From: Bacillota bacterium
GTDB lineage: Bacteria > Bacillota > Bacilli > Paenibacillales > Paenibacillaceae
Direction of reading: 5' to 3'
DNA: 64,000 nt
Assembly (NCBI GenBank): GCA_023391635.1
Contig: JAEWAQ010000078.1
Coordinates: 49,659-113,658, forward strand
The notes under the pieces are model-generated. The model searched no databases. It worked only from the letters and a program-made list of their open reading frames with translations, and was not told where the DNA came from. Positions 26,459 to 35,373 of the stretch are shown here, piece by piece; the first letter of the stretch is position 1; every line of letters starts with the position of its first letter. The position numbers and the translations under genes are program-made.

Positions 26459-27241
26459 TCACATGTATAGAACAAACCGATTTTGCGTCCGGTTGAAAAT
26501 AAACCAACCTATGCTAAGCGAAATGATCCCACATAGCAAACAGATGAGATTTGGAACCATTCCGGGTATAACGCCTTCGAGAATTAAAGATCTTAAGTAA
26601 TCGATGTAGTAGTACATGGGATTCCATTCGTAGACCCAGGAATACTTATCCTGAATGATGGAGACCGGATAAAATATGGGCGTCATATACGTCCACAAAA
26701 GCGCAAGCACGCCGTACAAACTATTAATATCGCGGAAATAAACCGTCAGCGCGGATAAGAGCAATGATAATCCCGTCGTAAATATAATTAGATAGACGAT
26801 CGGGATGAAACTCAAAAACAAGGTGGGATGAAAGTGAGCCCCCGTTGCCAGCATCACCAGCAGCAGGGCTACGAATGCGAACCCTAAATTGACGAATGAG
26901 GACAAAACTCGGGAGAGAGGAAACAAATACTTGGGAATATATATTTTTTTGAGCAACCCGGCGTTGTTCACAATAGACATCGCCGCCGAAGTAGTAGCCT
27001 CGGTATGAAAGGAGAATAAGATGCTTCCGGACAGAAAATATACCGGATAGTTAGGCAAGGTGCGAAATAGTGCTGAAAATACAATCGTCGTTATGATCAT
27101 GGTCAACAAAGGATAAAGCAACGTCCAGAGCAGTCCAAGCACCGATCTCCGATATCTGACTTTGATATCTCGAATCACGAGTTCCTTGAGTAAATGGTTA
27201 TATTTCCAAACGACAGAAAGCCTACTGTAAAGCACTCGCAC
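26459..27241 (-). CDS. wzm: ABC-2 type polysaccharide/polyol export permease, Wzm type
   Basis: The start is the GTG at 27241 (MRVLYSRLSVVWKYNHLL), 7 nt after GGAGAGG; a TTG two codons earlier is too close to it. The 260-residue protein has the cytosolic interface helix LKELVIRDIKVRYRRSVLGLLWTLLYPL, six membrane helices and the conserved YLFPLSRVLSSFVNL and LWTYMTPIFYPVSII segments of the ABC2 membrane family (Wzm, TagG, KpsM). It exports the undecaprenyl-linked glycan. The ATPase gene follows 22 nt downstream. Confidence 0.93.
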   Translation of the reverse strand: MRVLYSRLSVVWKYNHLLKELVIRDIKVRYRRSVLGLLWTLLYPLLTMIITTIVFSALFRTLPNYPVYFLSGSILFSFHTEATTSAAMSIVNNAGLLKKIYIPKYLFPLSRVLSSFVNLGFAFVALLLVMLATGAHFHPTLFLSFIPIVYLIIFTTGLSLLLSALTVYFRDINSLYGVLALLWTYMTPIFYPVSIIQDKYSWVYEWNPMYYYIDYLRSLILEGVIPGMVPNLICLLCGIISLSIGWFIFNRTQNRFVLYM

Positions 27242-27279
27242 GGACAAACCTCTCCTCGATGGTCATTTCATTGTCAAGC

Positions 27280-28812
27280 CTATCTCCTGAAGCGTCTTTG
27301 CCAACGTCCCCTCAGTTTAGATGTCGCCTTGCTTATCGTGGCGCGAAGCCCGTAGTCCCTCACGTGATTTACGAGTTTTACGGCAATCGTCTCTATTTCA
27401 TCCATTTGCATTCTTGCCGTGCGAACTTTAGGCACTGCGGCAATCAAGGCTGCCGTCTGCTCGTATTCCTTGACGATTGTACGGAGGAACGCCTTCTTAT
27501 TCTCGACCTCGCCCATAAATCGTTCGGCCAAGATGCGATTAATCTCCTCCTGATCCGACTCGGATAACACAATCTGTATCAGTTGTTCCCAGCGAGGGCC
27601 GACATGATCGATGGAATATCTCCCGACCATTGCCCGCGCATTTCTTGACATTCTCTTTAATAATTCCGCATCATCGAATAATGTCGATATGCTCTCGGCC
27701 ATTGCCCGCATATCGTCTTGCGGAACGATAAAGCCGTTCTCTCCATGCGCGATGATGTCCTCTAAGCCGGGAATATCCACGATAACTGCCGGCAAACCGT
27801 AACTCCCGGCCTCGCCCAGAACTAACGGAAATCCTTCGCTATTCGAAGTTAATACGAATACGTCCCCTTGGTTATAGAAGTCTTGCGTCTTCTCTTGTTC
27901 CCCGACGAATTGGATTTGCGAGTCGGATATTCTCGTTCTAGCAAGCAACTCGCCTATCGTTTCCTTCGCTTGCCGGGGTATTCTAGCTTCCAAATCATAG
28001 GGCCCCACGATTAACAGGCGTGCATCGGGATGGCTTTGCAACAGATGGTGAAATGCGAATAATACGCGATCCAGCCGCTTGATCGGATCTGTAAATCTTC
28101 CAACGGCGATTACCGTTTTCCCGCTTCGTTTATCGGAACGATGATCCGGAACGGAAAACGAGCTGATTCCTTGCATAATTGCAGCGTTAGGATAAGCCAT
28201 TCCGTAAGCGCTGGCGCTGAATCGAGTGAGGAAACACGCCGCGTTCGCCTGAGCCATCGCCTCGTTCCTTGCAATAACCGATGAAGCCAGCTCTGGCATT
28301 CTGTGCGGAAAAAAATAATATTCCAACGTATACGCAATTGTTCGGATACCCGAGTTTCTTAAAACGGGGTATACGGCGGCTAACTCGGGTATGCTGTTAT
28401 TGTGACCGATAAACAAATCGGGCGACAGCAGGCTGGCCAGCTTGATGAGCCTCTCGATTCTCCGATCGGCATCGCGAATCGGAATAAATACGATAGAGGA
28501 ATCCAGTTTGAAGCCGACATCTCGAATCGGCTCAAAAACGGTTAATAGGATCCGGTATTTTTTGCGCGTCAAGTAATTCGTTAAACCTGCGATAAGCCGC
28601 TCCGCACCTCCGAATTGCCATCCGTAAGCGTGAAAAAGCAGTACCGGCTCATGCCTGTCTTCGTTTAACAGGGGTTGGATGACATGGATCAACAATTCCG
28701 ATATATCGCCAAGCTTCGAGGTCCGAAAAATAGTGTCATCCAACATTCGTGCCGCTTCCTGAATCTCATCTGCTGTTTGTGCGTGTCGGCATGCGGCAAT
28801 CAAGTTATTCAT
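27280..28812 (-). CDS. GT4 glycosyltransferase with C-terminal helical extension
   Basis: The 510-residue protein has a helical N-terminal extension (residues 1–50), then a GT-B domain: HAYGWQFGGAERLIAGL (acceptor-side loop), VIAVGRFTDPIKRLDRVL, IVGPYDLEARI, and the donor-site motif SEGFPLVLGEAGSYGLPAVI. A C-terminal basic helical tail (KLRGRWQRRFRR) may touch the membrane. Its GT4 core is a close paralogue of the second half of the upstream GT2–GT4 fusion, with matching PIKRLDR, KETIGEL and GENGFIVPQ blocks, so the two probably arose by tandem duplication. It overlaps that gene by 8 nt. Confidence 0.87.
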   Translation of the reverse strand: MNNLIAACRHAQTADEIQEAARMLDDTIFRTSKLGDISELLIHVIQPLLNEDRHEPVLLFHAYGWQFGGAERLIAGLTNYLTRKKYRILLTVFEPIRDVGFKLDSSIVFIPIRDADRRIERLIKLASLLSPDLFIGHNNSIPELAAVYPVLRNSGIRTIAYTLEYYFFPHRMPELASSVIARNEAMAQANAACFLTRFSASAYGMAYPNAAIMQGISSFSVPDHRSDKRSGKTVIAVGRFTDPIKRLDRVLFAFHHLLQSHPDARLLIVGPYDLEARIPRQAKETIGELLARTRISDSQIQFVGEQEKTQDFYNQGDVFVLTSNSEGFPLVLGEAGSYGLPAVIVDIPGLEDIIAHGENGFIVPQDDMRAMAESISTLFDDAELLKRMSRNARAMVGRYSIDHVGPRWEQLIQIVLSESDQEEINRILAERFMGEVENKKAFLRTIVKEYEQTAALIAAVPKVRTARMQMDEIETIAVKLVNHVRDYGLRATISKATSKLRGRWQRRFRR

Positions 28813-31225
28813 TCCGTGTTAACCTCTCGCGGGCCGATACATAGAAACGCTTGCACCAACGAAGCGGTCTCGTCACTTTCCATGACACGGTATTGGAAAA
28901 CGCTTGCGCCGCTTGCTGATAAGCCTCCGCATGAACGCTTGCCCGGTAATTTTCTTCGATCTCCGCTTTGATTTCCGCTTCGATTTCCGAGTGATTGGAC
29001 GACTCCATTACTGGCAGTGGTTGAGTCGCTTTGTGCGTCCCTTTGTTATGTATCAATAATGAGAGGTTTCTTTCGTACTCGCGAATGACGGTTCTGGAGA
29101 AATCTTCGTGATCCGCGAGAGGCTCCATGAATCTATCGCTCAATAACGAATCCAGCTCGTCCTGGTCTTGAACGGACAGAACGGTGTCTATGAGTCTATC
29201 CCATCTCTCACAAATCCGTTGCCTATCGAATCGGTCGACCAGCTCGTACGCACGGTTACCCATTCGATCGCGCAAATCGAAGTCGGATAACAATGCCGAT
29301 ACTTTAGAAGCCATCAGATCCAAGTCTTCCTGAGGAACGATATAACCGTTCTCGCCGTCCGAAATCATGTCTTCCAATCCGGAAATATCGCTAATGACGC
29401 AGGGCAATCCGAAAGTTCCGGCTTCGTTCAAAACCATCGGAATGCCTTCACTCTCCGAGGTCAGCAGGAGTAAGGAAGCTTTCCTATAATAGGGTTCGAC
29501 GTTCTCTTGTTCTCCAACGAATAACAGTTTATCTTTCGGGATCCGCAAGCGCGCAATCAATTCGCCAATCGTTTCTTTGGACCGACTATCGGTTCGCACG
29601 TTTAATTTGTAAGGTCCGACCAGAAGCAATTCGGCATCGGGATGGCTTGTCAGCACTTTGGCAAAAACTTTTAAAATCCGATCCAATCGCTTGATCGGAT
29701 CATTGAACCTGCCGACTGCGAGTACGACTTTTTTGTCCTTGGGCGCCTTTACTAGAGATTTCGGAAACGAGCTCGGCGTCGGCAGTAAAGCACCATTATC
29801 ATTAAGCTCAGCGTAAACATTCGCGCTAAACGAAGTCAGCCAAGTGACGGCGCTCGCTTGCTTGAAAGCTTCCGTTCGGCGTTCTAGGATAGGATACAGA
29901 TCTTCGATGAGATAGGGCAGAAAGTAATGACCGAAATTGCATGCGATGCTTCGAATCTCGAGCCCTCTTAATTGCTCGTATATGGGAAGAAGATGAATGT
30001 CGAAGTTCGGACTAGCCATGAACAAATCCGCGTCGAAGAGCGAACAAACGACCGCCAGCTGCGCGGACAGATTCTCCATCGTGCCGACTCTTAATCGCAA
30101 TTGCGTAATCTCTTCCGGTAGGGGAAAACCTTCTTTGTTCAGATAATCATTGGACACGACAAACCAATCGTACTTGTCCTTTAACGTCTCGGTTATCGTG
30201 GAGAGTACTCTTTCGGCGCCGCCTCGAATCCATACCCCGCTATAGATGACAATCCGCGGTTTGCTTTTCTTCTTGGTCAACAGGGGGTTTAAATTCCGCT
30301 CCCAATCGCACGGAGAGTGATTGATTTCCTTAATCCCCGCATTCTCCTGAATCAAAGTCGAGACCATCTTTATCTCTTTAGGCGCCATCGTCGACGAGCA
30401 CAAATGTTTAAGCAGCCGATACGCCGACTTCTCGAATCCTATTTTCTTGAAAGAGTGATACTTGCTTTCGAGATAGGTATACGAGTGCCCGCTATAAAGT
30501 CCGACTTCCTCCATCGTTAAATCCCGGATCATTCGACTCATAACGCGATCGGCTTCCAGCGCAAGTCCGTCATGATGCTTCTGGCTATCTTGTTCTTCGT
30601 GCCGACGGGAACGTACAAGCACCTCTTTAACGTGAATAAAGGAAACGTTGCCGGCCATACGGAACCACATATCGACATCCTGGGTATATCGAAGCGCTGA
30701 ATTGAACCATCCAAACCGCTCGAAGTAGTTCCGCGGAATTAAAAAAGCACAGCCATGAAATCCGACTTCATGCGAAATGGCTAACAAAGCGCGAGTATTG
30801 GAAGTTCCCTGGGAGGAGACACGGTAAGTATGAAGCAATTTTCCCGTTGGGGAGATATGGCAATAATCGCTGAATACAACCGCTTCTTCGCCGAACTCTC
30901 TTAATGCTTTTATTTGCTTTTCGATTTTATCGGGCGTGTACATGTCATCATGGCTTAACCACGAGAAGTAGTCTCCGGTCATCTTCTTGATACCCAGATT
31001 TAATGCCGTAGCCACTCCTCCGTTCTCTTTGGCAAAGTAACGGATTCTGTCGCCGTACGAGAGAGCGATTCGTTCTGTCTCGCCGTCGTCGCTGGAGCCA
31101 TCGTTAACAACGACGACTTCAACGTTTAAGTACGTTTGTGCCAAAGCGCAATTGATGGCTTCATGCAAATAATTCGCACCGTTGTAGACGGGAATGACAA
31201 TGGATACTTTAGGTTCAGCCGCCAC
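28805..31225 (-). CDS. Bifunctional GT2–GT4 glycosyltransferase fusion
   Basis: The start is taken at the GTG at 31225 (VAAEPKVSIVIPVYNG), 9 nt after GAGGTG and 16 nt after the preceding stop; a longer frame overlaps that gene by 83 nt. Of about 806 residues, the first 230 form an inverting GT2 (GT-A) domain with VNDGSSDDG, KENGGVATALN and SWLSHDD (DxD-like). After a helical linker, residues about 320–680 form a GT-B/GT4 domain (YSGVWIRGGAERVL, VLAVGRFNDPIKRLDRIL, SEGIPMVLNEAGTFGLP). Two catalytic domains in one chain suggest sequential addition of two sugars. The tail is helical and basic. Confidence 0.88.
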   Translation of the reverse strand: MAAEPKVSIVIPVYNGANYLHEAINCALAQTYLNVEVVVVNDGSSDDGETERIALSYGDRIRYFAKENGGVATALNLGIKKMTGDYFSWLSHDDMYTPDKIEKQIKALREFGEEAVVFSDYCHISPTGKLLHTYRVSSQGTSNTRALLAISHEVGFHGCAFLIPRNYFERFGWFNSALRYTQDVDMWFRMAGNVSFIHVKEVLVRSRRHEEQDSQKHHDGLALEADRVMSRMIRDLTMEEVGLYSGHSYTYLESKYHSFKKIGFEKSAYRLLKHLCSSTMAPKEIKMVSTLIQENAGIKEINHSPCDWERNLNPLLTKKKSKPRIVIYSGVWIRGGAERVLSTITETLKDKYDWFVVSNDYLNKEGFPLPEEITQLRLRVGTMENLSAQLAVVCSLFDADLFMASPNFDIHLLPIYEQLRGLEIRSIACNFGHYFLPYLIEDLYPILERRTEAFKQASAVTWLTSFSANVYAELNDNGALLPTPSSFPKSLVKAPKDKKVVLAVGRFNDPIKRLDRILKVFAKVLTSHPDAELLLVGPYKLNVRTDSRSKETIGELIARLRIPKDKLLFVGEQENVEPYYRKASLLLLTSESEGIPMVLNEAGTFGLPCVISDISGLEDMISDGENGYIVPQEDLDLMASKVSALLSDFDLRDRMGNRAYELVDRFDRQRICERWDRLIDTVLSVQDQDELDSLLSDRFMEPLADHEDFSRTVIREYERNLSLLIHNKGTHKATQPLPVMESSNHSEIEAEIKAEIEENYRASVHAEAYQQAAQAFSNTVSWKVTRPLRWCKRFYVSARERLTRNE

Positions 31226-31241
31226 GAATTCATACACCTCA

Positions 31242-31871
31242 TCATTTTCGCAATTCGATTCCTTCAAATAACTCTTTCCAAAGATGATCGCAATCGTTCC
31301 ATAATTTACTGACGTCAGGAACATTTACCGAACAAACTCGTTCCATAGGCCAGTCATTCTCCTCGATCCCATCCGAGTGACCAGGGTTGATAAACAACAA
31401 AACGTATTCATTCTGCACGAGATCGTCGAGCACTTGCCGCAATTGTTCGACTTCTTCGTATGACCCGCCGCTGCGGACAAAGAGCAGCCTTTCGGATGTG
31501 TCGACCTTCTCTAAAAATCGGGCAACCCGTCGGTCGTATTTGGCCTTAACGCCAGGATAGGCCTCCAACAGCTTCGGATCGTTCTGCGCGATAAAAAAGT
31601 CATGATTGGAGAGAATGTCGTACGTCTTATCTTTCACAAGATAAAGTTTTTCTCCTGCAGTACCAATACACTCTATCTGATGCCGGTCCATGAAACCTTC
31701 GAACCGATTCCGCAACAATCGATTAACGCCGCTTAAGCTATACGAGCCCACCCAGTCCAAAACGCCCGAATAGGGCCTTATTCCGTTCTTCTCCAGTTGG
31801 ATAGAAATATAGCACAGTTCCCCTAGACTAAAGATGCCGTCATATTTCCCCTTGATGTCGGCAATTCTCAA
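31242..31871 (-). CDS. DUF1796-family putative cysteine-peptidase-fold protein
   Basis: The 209-residue cytosolic protein starts with YDGIFSLGELCYISIQLEKNGIRP and GVLDWVGSYSLSG, the signature of the DUF1796 (putative papain-like) family: a Cys after SLG and an aromatic DW motif. A later His in NHDFF and an Asp/His in INPGHSDG could complete a catalytic set, but this is not shown. Members often sit in glycan or surface-polymer clusters; their reaction is unknown. It is the second gene of the operon, 19 nt after the first. Confidence 0.75.
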   Translation of the reverse strand: MRIADIKGKYDGIFSLGELCYISIQLEKNGIRPYSGVLDWVGSYSLSGVNRLLRNRFEGFMDRHQIECIGTAGEKLYLVKDKTYDILSNHDFFIAQNDPKLLEAYPGVKAKYDRRVARFLEKVDTSERLLFVRSGGSYEEVEQLRQVLDDLVQNEYVLLFINPGHSDGIEENDWPMERVCSVNVPDVSKLWNDCDHLWKELFEGIELRK

Positions 31872-31890
31872 TGAGTAACCCCCCCTATCG

Positions 31891-32277
31891 TTATTTAGAT
31901 AGAACAGTTGCTTTAAAGAGGTATGGACCCATGATTCTCGCCCTCGTTCCCGGCGATTTGACCGTCAGAACATAGTTCTGATAGGGCGCCCCTTCCTCTG
32001 TACTCGCATCGATTTTAGTTAAAGCGGTATTGAAGCAAGTTTCTTGGGTCCATTCGACGATCTCCCCGGTAGCGTCTCCTCTTCGAATCATGATTTCCAG
32101 TTCGCCCAGATCGGCATAAATCGGTTTATCCCATCCGATTTCAATATCAAACACGATTCGATAGGATGGATCCAGACGATCTAGCCATAGGCCCGTAAGC
32201 ACGACCTCTCCGTCTCCGATTTCAAAAGGCTCGAAAGTTCCATGCTGTGCCCCCGAAGAAGCAGAATGTATAGCCAT
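31891..32277 (-). CDS. Unrecognised 128-residue protein heading the glycan operon
   Basis: No family is recognised. The sequence is beta-rich, has no signal peptide or membrane helix, and alternates hydrophobic residues in strands (VVLTGLWL, RIVFDIEIG, LEIMIRRG, YVLTVKS, YLFKATVL), so a small beta-sandwich is likely. It is the first gene after the RR-box promoter copy C. Its ATG has GGAG 11 nt upstream. The short N-terminal AIHSASSGAQHG is low in hydrophobicity. Being first in the operon, it may be made in the largest amount. Confidence 0.65.
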   Translation of the reverse strand: MAIHSASSGAQHGTFEPFEIGDGEVVLTGLWLDRLDPSYRIVFDIEIGWDKPIYADLGELEIMIRRGDATGEIVEWTQETCFNTALTKIDASTEEGAPYQNYVLTVKSPGTRARIMGPYLFKATVLSK

Positions 32278-32303
32278 TTATCTTTTCACTCCATTCTCCT
32301 TCT

Positions 32304-32359
32304 ATTTTATCAAGATAGATCGACCCATTTGTGAAATGTAAAGAAAACTTTAAGTTCGC
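32304..32359 (-). promoter_or_regulatory. RR-box promoter, copy C (glycan operon)
   Basis: The box is at 32329–32359 and TAAAAT at 32309–32304 (minus), at the same spacing as copies A and B. Box sequence is identical to copy A over the 31 bp as read. The distal part of the box includes the TAA stop codon and last codons of RR2, so the promoter begins inside the regulator gene. The predicted leader is about 20 nt. Confidence 0.68.
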
Positions 32360-33057
32360 TCTTGCAACGCGCCTCTGGCAACCAGCATATAGCCGGCCCC
32401 GCGAATCGTAACGAGTCTCTCCGGATTGGCGGGGTCAGCCTCGATTTTTTTGCGTAGATTGCTGATGTGTACAGCAACCGTTCTCGTATCCTCCAAGCTC
32501 TCCGTTCCCCAGATGAGCTGAAACAACGCATCGACGCTGACGACACGATTCACGTTTTGTGCCATATAGGACAGTAGACCGAACTCTTTATTCGATAAGA
32601 AGATGGTTTCACTCCCCATGTCGACGGACTGTGCGTAGAAATCCAGCGTCATACCCGGCAACTCCAGCAGTTGTTCCCTTCTGCCCGTCGACACTCTGCG
32701 AAGATGAGCCTTGATCTTGGCCATGAGTACGCCCGGACTGAACGGCTTGGTCACATAATCGTCGCCGCCTTCGGATAATGCGCTGATTTTCACCTCGTCT
32801 TCCTCACGGCTGCTCAGAAATACGATTGGCGCATCCGTGTAGCTGCGTGCGTTCCTGCACCAATCAATGCCGTTTTCATTCGCCAGCAGTACATCCAGTA
32901 CAATCAAATCCGGCTCGAACGACGCAAGCAGCTTCATGGCTTCAGCCCCGCTATGGCAATAGGAGGATATGAAGCCCTCTCGCTCGCAATACACCTGAAC
33001 AATCTCGCATATATGGGGATCATCATCGACGATCATGATTTTGTGTGTGTCCGTCAC
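32350..33057 (-). CDS. OmpR-family response regulator RR2
   Basis: The start is the GTG at 33057 (VTDTHKIMIVDDD), preceded by GGAAGGTGA and 4 nt after the kinase stop; the longer frame lies inside the kinase gene. The 235-residue product has a receiver domain (phospho-Asp in LIVLDVLLA, Lys in VTKPFSPG) and an OmpR-type winged helix. It differs from RR1 at about 18 positions, several clustered in the wing region (SVDMGSETIF versus SVIVGSKTIF; FQLIWG versus FQFTWG). It forms a two-component operon with the kinase. The likely target is the box that overlaps its own 3' end. Confidence 0.94.
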   Translation of the reverse strand: MTDTHKIMIVDDDPHICEIVQVYCEREGFISSYCHSGAEAMKLLASFEPDLIVLDVLLANENGIDWCRNARSYTDAPIVFLSSREEDEVKISALSEGGDDYVTKPFSPGVLMAKIKAHLRRVSTGRREQLLELPGMTLDFYAQSVDMGSETIFLSNKEFGLLSYMAQNVNRVVSVDALFQLIWGTESLEDTRTVAVHISNLRKKIEADPANPERLVTIRGAGYMLVARGALQERT

Positions 33058-33061
33058 TCCG

Positions 33062-35209
33062 TCACCTTCCTTCTTCTCCCATGCAAGGAAGCGATACATA
33101 GAAGATCGACCCCGTCTTGCCGTCGCTCTCCGCTCGAACCGTCCCTCCATGCGCTTGTACGATTTCCCTGCAAATCGCCAGCCCGAGCCCACTTCCCTCT
33201 ATGCCTTTCTCCACGCCCGGTTGATCAACCCTGTAATTGCGATCGAAGATTTGCTCGAGCTGCTCTGGCGGAATCCCCATGCCTGAGTCTTGCACACTAA
33301 TGATCGCATAGCGGCTATCCTTCACCTCGTCCATAGTTAGCGCAATACGCACCATCCCACCACTAGAGGTGAACTTCATGGCGTTCGACACCAGATTGAA
33401 CAACGCCTGCTCCAGTCTTTGCGCATCCATCACGACAACAGGCGAATTAGACCCTTGATCTTCCACATCTCTGTAATCCAGCCTGAAATCCAGACCTGCG
33501 TCACGCACGACCAGCTCATATTGTTCAAAGAACCGGCGCAAGAAGGAAGCCGCATGAACCGGCATCATTCGGTACGAGACTTGTCCCGTCTCCAGATGTG
33601 ACAGGAAGGATAACTCCTCGATCATGCGGTTAATCCTTATCGTGTTATCCTGAATATACTTCAGGTACTGTTCATTGCGTTCCGGCTTGACGCTGTCCTG
33701 CACAGCCTCGACATAACCAAGCATGCTGGACAGCGGCATGCGCAGATCATGCGTAATATAGGCAAGGAGCTTCTTCCTCCCTTGCTCGGAGAGAAGCAAC
33801 TGGTCATACGATGTGCGGAGATCATCATGAGCTGCGGATAAGGCCTGTGTGCGCTCCTGCACGGTCTGTTCCAAATTCATATTCATTTCGGTCAGCTTGT
33901 TGTTAGCCTCCTGCAGCTCACGCGCAATCCTCTCCTCATTCGTTGCCGCCCTCGTAAATCTGGAAGATAGCAGAATCATCTGTGCGATCGTAAACACCAG
34001 CATTCCAAGCGGAGAGGTATTGCCGATGGGTGACCATTCGTTGTAATATAAAAAATCGTTGACGACCGTCACTAAAGCAACCACCGACATCAGCAGGAAG
34101 ATGAGCGCTCCCTCCATACGCCTCACAGCCGCATGGACGAGTCCCACCATCAGATAAACCATATGCAGAACAACCATCACGCCGATTATCGGTAACATTT
34201 TTGTATATATAATGGCAGGGGTCACCACAACAACGATACAGAATGCGCCGGTTAAGATCCGCGAGACAAGATGAAACCAACGCGACACATAATTCGGAAA
34301 AATGCTATCAAAGTACCTCGTGATGATATACCCACCACTGCAAAGAATCAGGTACTCGATCTTGAACTGCAATCCCCATGGAAAAGCCGGCCATAATTGG
34401 GTGAGCATGAGCTCGCCGACCAGCAAGGATCGAATACCAAACATCAAGGTGAACAGGCCAAAATACAAAGGAGCCTTGTCCTTGCGTCGCAGCACGAACA
34501 ACAGCAGGTGATACACGCCTATCACCAGCAGGCTTGCGGTAACGAACATTTCAGCAACGATTCTCAGATTTGTCCTGACCGTTAACACATCACTGCCGCC
34601 CAGCTCGATAAACTTGGTGATGCCGCCTCGCATATGATGGAAGTTGGCGACTTGCATAACCAGCTCCACCTTGTCATTCTCGGGCTGGAAGAACACCAAC
34701 TTCGTTGCCAGTTGCGGTGTTACGCTGCTCTTGTCCTGGCCAACTACACCGACCTCTGCCAATAACTCGCCATTCACCCATAATTTATAAGCATGAAAGA
34801 TGGTAGGCAGCCGCAGAGCAAGCCTCTCGTTCCGATCCTGCTCGCTAAGCTCGATGCCCACCCGAAAGGTTGCATAACCTGTGCCGTTCAGCCGCCGACC
34901 ATCTAACCGATAGCCTAGCCATGAGCTCGGGATGCTGATCCAGCGGTCATGATTTCCGTCCCTTGCTAAGCGATTCTGGATGTCCTCAGGCGACAGCAGC
35001 TCTTGCCAGTAGAACGCCCACTCACCTTTTAGCTTAAGCGGATTCTCACTGACATGAACCTGCGTTAGATCCAGAATGCCTTCTTCACTTTGGAACTTAG
35101 GGGAGTCCGGTGCAGGGATGACGGCATAGCTTGCGACCAAACCAACAGCAATGGCGGCAGCTATATAAAGCAAGATCGTACGAGAACCGAATCGGAGAAT
35201 ACCCCTCAT
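33062..35209 (-). CDS. 7TMR-DISM sensor histidine kinase
   Basis: The 715-residue protein has an N-terminal membrane helix (residues about 10–30), an extracellular jelly-roll-like domain (about 45–200, LKLKGEWAFYWQELL, LRLPTIFHAYKLWVNGELLAEVG) of the 7TMR-DISM extracellular type, which resembles carbohydrate-binding modules, and seven membrane helices (about 210–400). A coiled coil (AATNEERIARELQEANNKL), HisKA (YITHDLRMPLSSMLGY, phospho-His) and HATPase with N box LFNLVSNAMKFT, G1 DSGMGIP and G2 GSGLGLAI follow. It senses an extracellular, possibly carbohydrate, ligand and phosphorylates RR2 (and perhaps RR1). The ATG has only a weak ribosome site (GGGGTCGG). Confidence 0.92.
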   Translation of the reverse strand: MRGILRFGSRTILLYIAAAIAVGLVASYAVIPAPDSPKFQSEEGILDLTQVHVSENPLKLKGEWAFYWQELLSPEDIQNRLARDGNHDRWISIPSSWLGYRLDGRRLNGTGYATFRVGIELSEQDRNERLALRLPTIFHAYKLWVNGELLAEVGVVGQDKSSVTPQLATKLVFFQPENDKVELVMQVANFHHMRGGITKFIELGGSDVLTVRTNLRIVAEMFVTASLLVIGVYHLLLFVLRRKDKAPLYFGLFTLMFGIRSLLVGELMLTQLWPAFPWGLQFKIEYLILCSGGYIITRYFDSIFPNYVSRWFHLVSRILTGAFCIVVVVTPAIIYTKMLPIIGVMVVLHMVYLMVGLVHAAVRRMEGALIFLLMSVVALVTVVNDFLYYNEWSPIGNTSPLGMLVFTIAQMILLSSRFTRAATNEERIARELQEANNKLTEMNMNLEQTVQERTQALSAAHDDLRTSYDQLLLSEQGRKKLLAYITHDLRMPLSSMLGYVEAVQDSVKPERNEQYLKYIQDNTIRINRMIEELSFLSHLETGQVSYRMMPVHAASFLRRFFEQYELVVRDAGLDFRLDYRDVEDQGSNSPVVVMDAQRLEQALFNLVSNAMKFTSSGGMVRIALTMDEVKDSRYAIISVQDSGMGIPPEQLEQIFDRNYRVDQPGVEKGIEGSGLGLAICREIVQAHGGTVRAESDGKTGSIFYVSLPCMGEEGR

Positions 35210-35373
35210 GATGATACCGACCCCAATCTACAGGATGCGCGATAAGTAAGTTGATTATCTAAATCATATCATCATTAAAGGAAAATGTACCCTGCAATTA
35301 TCTGCGAGGCGTTGAACACAAATACCGCCAGTAGAGGCGGGGGGTCTGAACCCCTCGACCTTCTTCCAGTCCT

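Noticed and set aside
35330..35362. GGGGTCTGAACCCC segment resembling a tRNA T- or D-arm
   Set aside because: No acceptor stem, anticodon arm or CCA end can be paired around it; it is only a short inverted repeat.
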